Assembly: GCA_945224895.1 (NCBI GenBank)
Contig: CALYNW010000099.1
Location: 1 to 5,014, forward strand
DNA length: 5,014 nucleotides
Direction: 5' to 3'
Origin: an uncultured Clostridia bacterium
GTDB lineage: Bacteria > Bacillota > Clostridia > Oscillospirales > Acutalibacteraceae
In this document: one piece after another, positions 1-5,014 of the stretch
Position numbering within the stretch: the first letter of the stretch is position 1
Layout: each line of letters opens with the position of its first letter
The notes under the pieces: generated by a model
Told to the model about the DNA's origin: nothing
Database searches by the model: none
What the model saw: the letters and a program-made list of their open reading frames with translations, nothing else
Translations under genes and position numbers: made by a program

Positions 1-134
1 ACTCTGTTGCGGCTGTTACAAAGCTTGGCTTTGCTGACAAGATGAGCCACATTTCAACAGGCGGCGGTGCATCTCTTGAATTCCTTGAGGGTAAGGACCT
101 TCCCGGTATCTGTGCTCTTCAGGACAAAGACTGA
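1..134 (+). CDS. pgk: Phosphoglycerate kinase, C-terminal end (partial, cut by window start)
   Basis: This is the last 43 codons of a reading frame already open at the left edge (first full codon at base 3), ending in TGA at 132-134. The peptide contains [17 protein letters not shown] followed by LPGI, the highly conserved C-terminal signature of phosphoglycerate kinase, whose glycine-rich stretch lies in the nucleotide-binding part of the C-terminal domain. The enzyme is cytoplasmic and transfers phosphate from 1,3-bisphosphoglycerate to ADP, giving ATP and 3-phosphoglycerate. The next gene, tpiA, begins about 43 bases downstream with no terminator-like hairpin between them, so the two are probably co-transcribed, matching the gap-pgk-tpi order common in Firmicutes. 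The N-terminal domain and most of the protein lie outside the window. Identification rests on the motif and on the glycolytic neighbour. Confidence 0.95.
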   Translation, partial: SVAAVTKLGFADKMSHISTGGGASLEFLEGKDLPGICALQDKD

Positions 135-160
135 TTAATCCGATAATTAATATTATTTAT

Positions 161-177
161 AAAAGAGGTATATGGTA
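161..177 (+). promoter_or_regulatory. Ribosome binding site that decides the tpiA start
   Basis: The purine-rich word AAAAGAGG lies at 161-168. It sits only 3 bases before the ATG at 172 but 9 bases before the in-frame ATG at 178. The longer spacing is much nearer the usual 5-9 base optimum, so the second ATG is the preferred start. This is an inference from spacing alone. Confidence 0.6.
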
Positions 178-945
178 ATGAATAAAAATCTTCGTAAGGC
201 TGTTATCGCAGGTAACTGGAAGATGAACAACACTCCTGCTCAAACTACAGCCCTTATCAATGAAATGAAACCACTTGTTGCAGACGCTGACTGCGAGGTT
301 GTACTCTGCGTACCATTTGTTGATATTCCTGCTGCAGTAGAGGCTGCAAAGGGTTCGAATATCAAAATCGGTGCTGAAAATGTACATTTCAAGGACAGTG
401 GTGCATTCACAGGTGAAGTAGCTGCCGATATGCTTGTTGAGCTTGGTGTTGAATATGTAGTAATCGGTCACAGCGAAAGAAGAACATATTTCGGCGAAAC
501 AGACCAGACAGTTAATCTTCGTACACTTAAGGCTCTTGAAAAAGGTCTTAAGCCAATCGTTTGCGTTGGTGAAACCCTTGAGCAGAGAGAGCTTGGCTAT
601 ACTGAAACACTCTTAAAGTTCCAGACAAAGATGGCTCTTACAAACGTAACTGCCGACCAGCTTAAGAATGTTATTATTGCCTATGAGCCTGTATGGGCAA
701 TCGGCACCGGCGTTACAGCAACTGCCGACCAGGCTGATGAGGGTAACGGATTTGTTCGTGCCGCAATCGCAGAGGCTTACGGTGCTGATGCCGCAGAGGG
801 TGTAACAATCCAGTACGGCGGTTCAATGAACGCAAAGAATGCTGACGAGCTTACAGATAAAGTTAACGTTGACGGCGGACTTATCGGCGGTGCTTCTCTT
901 AAAGCAGAGGATTTCTCAATCATCGTTAAGGCTGCAAGCAAATAA
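178..945 (+). CDS. tpiA: Triosephosphate isomerase
   Basis: Triosephosphate isomerase interconverts dihydroxyacetone phosphate and glyceraldehyde 3-phosphate in the cytoplasm, normally as a homodimer of TIM barrels. Counting from the ATG at 178 the protein is 255 aa, about the usual 250. The full catalytic set is visible: AGNWKMN near the N-terminus with Asn13 and Lys15, GHSERR with the electrophile His98, and YEPVWAIGTG with the catalytic base Glu170 followed by flexible loop 6. The phosphate-binding segments YGGS and GGLIGGASL lie near the C-terminus. The frame also has an ATG at 172, which would add two residues (Met-Val); the ribosome binding site spacing favours 178. The gene sits between pgk and gpmI, as expected for a lower-glycolysis operon. 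Nothing is truncated or missing. The identification is essentially certain; only the start is open. Confidence 0.97.
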   Translation: MNKNLRKAVIAGNWKMNNTPAQTTALINEMKPLVADADCEVVLCVPFVDIPAAVEAAKGSNIKIGAENVHFKDSGAFTGEVAADMLVELGVEYVVIGHSERRTYFGETDQTVNLRTLKALEKGLKPIVCVGETLEQRELGYTETLLKFQTKMALTNVTADQLKNVIIAYEPVWAIGTGVTATADQADEGNGFVRAAIAEAYGADAAEGVTIQYGGSMNAKNADELTDKVNVDGGLIGGASLKAEDFSIIVKAASK

Positions 946-958
946 TTATGATTTTGGG

Positions 959-991
959 GGTGGTTCGGGCGTAAGTCAGAACCACCTTTTT
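959..991 (+). terminator. Hairpin plus T-run between tpiA and gpmI (terminator or attenuator)
   Basis: The arm GGTGGTTC (959-966) is exactly complementary to GAACCACC (979-986). They make an 8-bp stem with five G-C pairs around a 12-base loop, followed at once by TTTTT (987-991). Extra G residues at 956-958 could add G-U pairs with the T-run. The hairpin starts 14 bases after the tpiA stop and ends 11 bases before the gpmI Shine-Dalgarno. It looks like a rho-independent terminator, but there is no room for a promoter behind it, so it probably gives partial termination or acts as an RNA processing or stability element. The T-run is short, which also argues for leaky termination. Confidence 0.6.
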
Positions 992-1015
992 ACAATGTAT
1001 ATGGAGGACTTGAAT

Positions 1016-2551
1016 ATGAAAAAACCTGTTGTACTTTGTATAATGGACGGCTTCGGAAAGAATGACTCCGATTACGGCAACGCTATAGCCGCCGCTAACA
1101 AGGTAAATCTTGATAAAATTATGGCTGAAAATCCCTACACCTATATAGGTGCGTCAGGACTTGACGTAGGTCTCCCTGACGGTCAAATGGGTAACTCAGA
1201 GGTTGGACACACCAATATCGGTGCAGGCAGAATAGTTTATCAGGAGCTTACAAGAATTACAAAGTCTATTGAAGACGGCGATTTTTATGAAAACGAGGCT
1301 ATGAGAACCGCTGTTCAAAACGCTATTGATAACGGCACCTCTCTTCACCTTATGGGACTTATGAGTGACGGCGGTGTTCATTCTCATAACTCACACATCT
1401 GGGCAATCGTTAAGCTTGCAAAGAAAATGGGACTTGACAGAGTTTATCTTCACTGCATTATGGACGGACGTGATGTTCCCCCCACAAGCGGTAAGGATTT
1501 TGTTGCCGACGCTATCAAAAATCTTGATGAAATCGGTGTAGGTAAGGTTGCTACAGTAGTTGGCAGATACTACGCTATGGACCGTGACAATAACTGGGAC
1601 AGAGTTAAGAAGGCATATGATGCTCTTGTATTCGGCAAGGGTATTCAGACAAATGATCCTGTTAAGGCTATTGAAGAATCATACGAAAAGGTTGACGCTG
1701 ACGGCAAAAATGTAACAGATGAATTTATCGAGCCAACAGTATGCCTTGAAAACGAAGGCAGAATCGGTGCAAACGATAGCGTAGTTTTCTTCAATTTCAG
1801 ACCTGACAGAGCAAGAGAAATCACAAGAACCTTTGTTGACGACGATTTCAAGGGCTTTGACCGTGACCGTTTCCCTGTTACCTACGTTTGTATGACACAG
1901 TATGATGCAACAATGCCGAATGTTCTTGTTGCATTTAAGCCACAGATCCTTGAAAATACTCTTGGTGAATATCTTGCCAAAAACAATATGACTCAGCTTC
2001 GTATTGCAGAAACTGAAAAATATGCACACGTAACCTTCTTCTTTAACGGCGGTGTTGAGGCTGTAAACGAGGGAGAGGACAGAATTCTTATCCCCTCTCC
2101 AAAGGTTGCAACGTATGACCTTAAGCCTGAAATGAGTGCTTATGAGGTTTCGGAAAAGCTTGACGAGGCTGTGCTTTCAGGTAAATATGATGTTGTTATC
2201 GTAAACTTTGCAAACTGCGATATGGTTGGTCATACAGGAATTTTTGATGCTGCCGTAGCCGCAGTTGAGGCAGTTGACAAGTGCGTAGGCTCTCTTTACG
2301 AGGCTGTTAAAAAAATGGACGGTGCTCTCTTTATTACTGCCGACCACGGCAACGCAGACTGTATGCAGGAGCCTGACGGCTCACCGTTTACCGCTCACAC
2401 AACAAACCCTGTTCCTTTTGTAGCCGCTAACTGCGGTGAGGGTACAGAGCTTCGTGAGGGCGGAAGACTTTGTGATATCGCTCCCACAATGCTTAAGGTT
2501 CTCGGTCTTCCGCAACCGGAGGAAATGACAGGCATTTCACTTATTAAATAA
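1016..2551 (+). CDS. gpmI: 2,3-bisphosphoglycerate-independent phosphoglycerate mutase
   Basis: This cofactor-independent, metal-dependent mutase (alkaline phosphatase superfamily) interconverts 3- and 2-phosphoglycerate through a phosphoserine intermediate. The 511-aa product matches the usual family length. The phosphatase domain is split around an inserted phosphotransferase domain. Visible metal and catalytic residues are Asp11 in IMDGFG, the nucleophile Ser61 in GNSEVGH, Asp402 and His406 in CDMVGHTG, Asp443 and His444 in ADHGNAD, and His461 in AHTTNP. Substrate-side residues include His122 in GVHSHNSH, Arg184 and Arg190 in GRYYAMDRDNNW, Arg262 and Arg265 in FRPDRARE, and Lys335 in ETEKYAH. 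Most sit one residue before the Geobacillus enzyme numbering as I recall it. The ATG at 1016 has GGAGG at 1003-1007 with 8 bases between. The frame stays open upstream to 839, but that part overlaps tpiA and does not resemble the family. The gene follows tpiA and ends before a strong terminator; no enolase gene follows. Confidence 0.97.
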   Translation: MKKPVVLCIMDGFGKNDSDYGNAIAAANKVNLDKIMAENPYTYIGASGLDVGLPDGQMGNSEVGHTNIGAGRIVYQELTRITKSIEDGDFYENEAMRTAVQNAIDNGTSLHLMGLMSDGGVHSHNSHIWAIVKLAKKMGLDRVYLHCIMDGRDVPPTSGKDFVADAIKNLDEIGVGKVATVVGRYYAMDRDNNWDRVKKAYDALVFGKGIQTNDPVKAIEESYEKVDADGKNVTDEFIEPTVCLENEGRIGANDSVVFFNFRPDRAREITRTFVDDDFKGFDRDRFPVTYVCMTQYDATMPNVLVAFKPQILENTLGEYLAKNNMTQLRIAETEKYAHVTFFFNGGVEAVNEGEDRILIPSPKVATYDLKPEMSAYEVSEKLDEAVLSGKYDVVIVNFANCDMVGHTGIFDAAVAAVEAVDKCVGSLYEAVKKMDGALFITADHGNADCMQEPDGSPFTAHTTNPVPFVAANCGEGTELREGGRLCDIAPTMLKVLGLPQPEEMTGISLIK

Positions 2552-2568
2552 AAAAACACAGCAATAAC

Positions 2569-2604
2569 AAAAGCCTTCCGAATATATGTGTTCGGAAGGC
2601 TTTT
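2569..2604 (+). terminator. Rho-independent terminator of the glycolytic unit
   Basis: The 5' arm at 2569-2582 (AAAAGCCTTCCGAA) is perfectly complementary to the 3' arm at 2591-2604 (TTCGGAAGGCTTTT), with an 8-base loop. The 14-bp stem has a GC-rich core and ends in a T-run that pairs with an A-run on the other side, so the element could also work on the minus strand. It starts 17 bases after the gpmI stop. It is well placed to end the pgk-tpiA-gpmI transcript and insulate the heat-shock operon. Confidence 0.92.
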
Positions 2605-2749
2605 AAAATTAGTATTTGGCAGGCTGAGCCTGCACGCAGACGAGAAGATAGGCGGTTTAATAATAAACACCTTTTCCCGACAATGAATAATTTTATAATT
2701 GGTAATTGTTACATAATAATGAATTTTTGGTGAAATCAAGAAAAAAGTA
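2605..2749. other. Non-coding spacer with a palindrome and AT-rich repeated words
   Basis: This spacer of about 145 bases lies between the gpmI terminator and the hrcA promoter. I see no gene: the only plus-strand ATG frame worth noting (from 2684) is 16 codons with no ribosome binding site. The left part is mixed in composition and contains a GC-rich palindrome. The right part is AT-rich and has TAATTGG followed directly by TAATTGT (2696-2709), and the word ATAATGAATTTTTGG echoes the earlier ATGAATAATTTTATAATTGG. It may be a decayed interspersed repeat or simple-sequence spacer; this cannot be decided from a single copy. Confidence 0.5.
2619..2633. repeat. Perfect 7-1-7 palindrome
   Basis: GCAGGCT and AGCCTGC face each other around a single G, giving a 15-base perfect inverted repeat. 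The one-base centre is too tight for an RNA hairpin to use the whole stem, and no T-run follows, so it is not a terminator. It could be a protein-binding site or the end of a small mobile or REP-like repeat. It lies about 117 bases upstream of the hrcA -35 box. No function is assigned. Confidence 0.5.
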
Positions 2750-2776
2750 TTGACAAAACGAAAAAACGGATATAAT
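2750..2776 (+). promoter_or_regulatory. Sigma-A-type promoter of the hrcA-grpE-dnaK operon
   Basis: A consensus -35 box TTGACA (2750-2755) and a consensus -10 box TATAAT (2771-2776) are both perfect matches. The spacer is 15 bases, shorter than the usual 17. A register two bases further on (TAATAT, 2773-2778) would give 17 bases but a poorer -10 match. The expected transcription start is near 2782-2785, just before the CIRCE operator, which is the standard arrangement for HrcA-controlled operons. Confidence 0.85.
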
Positions 2777-2787
2777 ATATAGGTAAA

Positions 2788-2814
2788 TTAGCACTCAGGT
2801 TATGAGAGTGCTAA
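2788..2814 (+). promoter_or_regulatory. CIRCE operator (HrcA binding site)
   Basis: TTAGCACTC (2788-2796), a 9-base spacer and GAGTGCTAA (2806-2814) form a perfect match to the CIRCE inverted repeat. CIRCE is the operator bound by the HrcA repressor in class I heat-shock regulation. It begins about 11 bases after the -10 box, so it covers the start of the transcript; bound HrcA would block transcription, and the RNA could also fold into a hairpin near the 5' end. It lies directly upstream of hrcA itself, which implies autoregulation of the hrcA-grpE-dnaK operon. Confidence 0.98.
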
Positions 2815-2824
2815 CAGTTAAAAA

Positions 2825-2837
2825 GAGGGTGGAAAGG
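2825..2837 (+). promoter_or_regulatory. Ribosome binding site that fixes the hrcA start
   Basis: GAGGGTGG at 2825-2832 is a good anti-16S match and leaves 5 bases before the ATG at 2838; a second purine patch, AAAGG, directly abuts that ATG. No comparable site precedes the earlier in-frame ATG at 2802, which lies inside the CIRCE spacer. Confidence 0.75.
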
Positions 2838-3869
2838 ATGATAAGTGAAAGACGTCACGCCATACTTAATTTGATTATTGAGTATTATTTGCGTACAGGC
2901 GAGCCTATCGGTTCAAAAACACTTTGTCAGCTTTTGCCATATCCCGTATCAAGTGCAACGGTCAGAAATGAAATGGCTTATCTTTCCCAGCTTGGATTCC
3001 TTGAGCAAAGGCACACAAGCGGCGGCAGAGTTCCCGGCAAGGCGTCATACAGATATTATGTAGATACGCTTATGAAGGAAAATCCTGTTTCGGATTATGA
3101 TGCAAGACGGATAAGCGAAACGCTTTCGATAAATTCGGGAGACCCCGAAAGACTTTTGGCAGACGCTTCAAGGCTTCTCAGTGAATATTCACATTGTGCA
3201 TCATTTTACTGTATGCCGGAGGATTCCTATGATTGTATTCAGGGAGTGGATCTGATACCTGCCGGAAATTCAAAGGCAATGCTTGTTATGTTGACCGTAG
3301 GCAGTAAAATTAAATCATCACTTATAAATATGCCCTGTGCTGTTGATGATGAATTTCGCAGTATATTTTATACCATATTAAACAAGTTCTTCATAGGAGC
3401 TCAGCTAAGTGAAATAAATTTGGCACTGATACAAAATTCAGTAGGCTTGGCAGGAGCAAGAATTTTTGATTTGCTCCCCGTTCTTACATCACTTTGTTCC
3501 CTTTGCGCCGAGGCATCTGAAAGCAAGCTGATGCTTGAGGGAGAAACAAATCTTCTTTCCCATAAGGAGCTTGGTGCAGATGTATATAAGCTTCTGTCAT
3601 TTTTAACAGAGAAGAAGCAGCTTATGGAGGCTGTCAAGCAGTTTACCGAGTCGAACAATCAAAAGGCTCTTTTCATAGGCGACGAAAATCCTCTTTACGA
3701 GTTGAAAAACACATCAACCGCAGTAGCAAAATACACCTACGGAAATAACCAAAGGGCGGCAATCGGAATTGTAGGCTCAATGAGAATTGACTACAAGGAT
3801 ATTATTCCGAAGACCCGATATATAATGGACACTGTTGACATACTTTTATCAAAAGGAGGCAGCGTATGA
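2838..3869 (+). CDS. hrcA: Heat-inducible transcription repressor HrcA
   Basis: HrcA is the repressor of class I heat-shock genes. It binds CIRCE as a dimer and, in studied bacteria, is kept active by GroEL, so unfolded protein load relieves repression. From the ATG at 2838 the protein is 343 aa, typical of the family. Residues 1-75 form the winged-helix DNA-binding domain: RRHAIL at the start, GEPIGSKTL, then the recognition region SSATVRNEMAYLSQLGFLEQ, and HTSGGRVP leading to YRYYVD. Family members more often have HTSAGRIP, so this copy is slightly divergent there. The C-terminal part ends with a GSMRIDYKDIIP-like segment, the conserved closing motif. The frame also opens at 2802, but that ATG sits within CIRCE and is rejected. 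The stop overlaps the grpE start by four bases (ATGA), implying translational coupling. Codon use is more mixed than in the glycolytic genes, as expected for a weakly expressed regulator. Confidence 0.95.
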   Translation: MISERRHAILNLIIEYYLRTGEPIGSKTLCQLLPYPVSSATVRNEMAYLSQLGFLEQRHTSGGRVPGKASYRYYVDTLMKENPVSDYDARRISETLSINSGDPERLLADASRLLSEYSHCASFYCMPEDSYDCIQGVDLIPAGNSKAMLVMLTVGSKIKSSLINMPCAVDDEFRSIFYTILNKFFIGAQLSEINLALIQNSVGLAGARIFDLLPVLTSLCSLCAEASESKLMLEGETNLLSHKELGADVYKLLSFLTEKKQLMEAVKQFTESNNQKALFIGDENPLYELKNTSTAVAKYTYGNNQRAAIGIVGSMRIDYKDIIPKTRYIMDTVDILLSKGGSV

Positions 3870-4420
3870 GTAAAAAGAAAAACGATACTTCAAGTGAAAA
3901 TGAAAAGGAAGTAAAGGAAGCAAAAAAAGAAACCGAAGTTGTAAAGACTGACGGCAAGGAAGAAAAGGGTGCAGAAAAGTCAGAGGAAAATCCTCTTGAA
4001 AAGGAGCTTGCAGATACAAAGGATCAGCTTTTGAGAGTGACTGCGGAATATGCAAATTTCCGTAAGCGCTCCGAAAAGGAAAAGAATGAAAGCTTTACCT
4101 TTGCAACAGCAAAAGCGGTTAAAGAAATTCTGACCGTTGCAGACAATCTTGAAAGAGCCCTTGCAAACGAGCAGGAGGATTATGAGGGACTTAAAAAGGG
4201 CGTTGAAATGACCTTTAACGGTCTTATGACATCTCTTGAAAAATTAGGAGTAACAACCTGCGGTGAGGTCGGAGAAAAGTTTGATCCGAATTTCCACAAC
4301 GCAGTTATGCACGTGGAGGACGATTCGCTGGAGGAAAATGTTATAACAGATGTTTTCCAAAAGGGATATAAAATAGGTGATAAGGTTGTCAGACCTGCAA
4401 TGGTCAAAACAGCCAACTAA
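3866..4420 (+). CDS. grpE: Nucleotide exchange factor GrpE (HSP-70 cofactor)
   Basis: GrpE is the cytoplasmic co-chaperone that, as a dimer, releases ADP from DnaK and resets the chaperone cycle; it also acts as a thermosensor in some species. The 184-aa protein has a low-complexity Lys/Glu-rich N-terminal tail (about residues 1-43), a long helix or coiled coil containing AEYANFRKR (residues 60-68) and LTVADNLERAL (89-99), and a C-terminal beta domain with FDPNFHNAVMH (139-149) and KGYKIGDKVVRPAMV (166-180), which carry the GrpE signature. Family members more often read LPVxDNLERAL, so Thr90 replaces the usual proline. The start has an ideal AAGGAGG at 3853-3859, 6 bases away, embedded in the end of hrcA. 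It overlaps hrcA by ATGA and lies 50 bases before dnaK with no terminator, so all three share one transcript under CIRCE control. Confidence 0.97.
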   Translation: MSKKKNDTSSENEKEVKEAKKETEVVKTDGKEEKGAEKSEENPLEKELADTKDQLLRVTAEYANFRKRSEKEKNESFTFATAKAVKEILTVADNLERALANEQEDYEGLKKGVEMTFNGLMTSLEKLGVTTCGEVGEKFDPNFHNAVMHVEDDSLEENVITDVFQKGYKIGDKVVRPAMVKTAN

Positions 4421-4455
4421 TATAAAAATCAAACAAATAATCATATCTAAACTAA

Positions 4456-5014
<559 letters not shown>

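Noticed and set aside
135..177. AT-rich words in the pgk-tpiA gap as a possible terminator or promoter
   Set aside because: I see no stable GC-containing stem with a T-run and no convincing -35/-10 pair; it looks like an ordinary intra-operon spacer.
157..471. 104-codon open frame on the minus strand
   Set aside because: It lies wholly antisense to tpiA and its translation is rich in Cys and Tyr with no recognisable motif; it is a shadow of the real gene.
839..1015. Upstream in-frame extension of gpmI
   Set aside because: It overlaps tpiA in another frame and runs through the hairpin. It does not resemble the mutase N-terminus, whereas the ATG at 1016 has a good ribosome binding site and begins the conserved sequence.
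2671..2699. Possible second promoter using TATAAT at 2694-2699
   Set aside because: The region 17 bases upstream reads CTTTTC, a poor -35, and AT-rich sequence gives TATAAT by chance; the 2750-2776 promoter is far better.
2684..2734. 16-codon plus-strand ORF in the spacer
   Set aside because: It has no ribosome binding site, very AT-rich codons and no support for translation.
2395..2739. 114-codon minus-strand open frame over the gpmI end and the spacer
   Set aside because: It reads through the terminator hairpin and the antisense of gpmI, has no visible ribosome binding site or domain, and looks like chance.
3849..4055. 68-codon minus-strand open frame opposite the start of grpE
   Set aside because: Its Phe/Leu/Pro-rich translation is the expected antisense of the Lys/Glu-rich GrpE tail, not a small membrane protein.

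Overview
The window reads as a compact, all plus-strand piece of a low-to-medium GC Gram-positive (Firmicutes, class Clostridia) chromosome. The evidence is a glycolytic gene run (pgk, tpiA, gpmI), followed by a class I heat-shock operon in the order hrcA-grpE-dnaK with a perfect CIRCE operator. The DnaK fragment lacks the roughly 24-residue nucleotide-binding-domain segment found in E. coli DnaK, which is typical of Gram-positive DnaK proteins. Codon style (heavy use of ctt for Leu and of aga for Arg) and GGAGG-type ribosome binding sites fit an Oscillospiraceae/Ruminococcaceae-like gut organism. That family-level placement is a guess from general familiarity, not a search result.

Layout. 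Bases 1-134 hold the last 43 codons of pgk. tpiA follows (best start 178, end 945). The 70-base gap before gpmI carries a hairpin plus T-run that looks like an intrinsic terminator or attenuator (959-991), with the gpmI Shine-Dalgarno directly behind it. gpmI (1016-2551) ends at a strong 14-bp terminator hairpin (2569-2604). Bases 2605-2749 hold no credible gene; they contain a short GC-rich palindrome and AT-rich repeated words. A sigma-A-type promoter (2750-2776) and the CIRCE operator (2788-2814) then lead into hrcA (2838-3869), grpE (3866-4420, overlapping hrcA by ATGA) and the first 181 codons of dnaK (4471 to the window edge).

How the genes work together. Pgk, TpiA and GpmI are three enzymes of lower glycolysis: TpiA interconverts the triose phosphates, Pgk makes ATP and 3-phosphoglycerate, and GpmI converts this to 2-phosphoglycerate. 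HrcA represses its own operon through CIRCE. GrpE is the nucleotide exchange factor for DnaK, and DnaJ would be expected just beyond the right edge. The two units are separated by a terminator and a new promoter, so they are most likely independent transcription units.

I looked for an undescribed system and did not find one; this is ordinary core-genome sequence. The points most worth a second look are the terminator-like hairpin inside the glycolytic run, the non-coding 2605-2749 segment, and two start-codon choices (tpiA and hrcA) where the longest reading frame is probably wrong.
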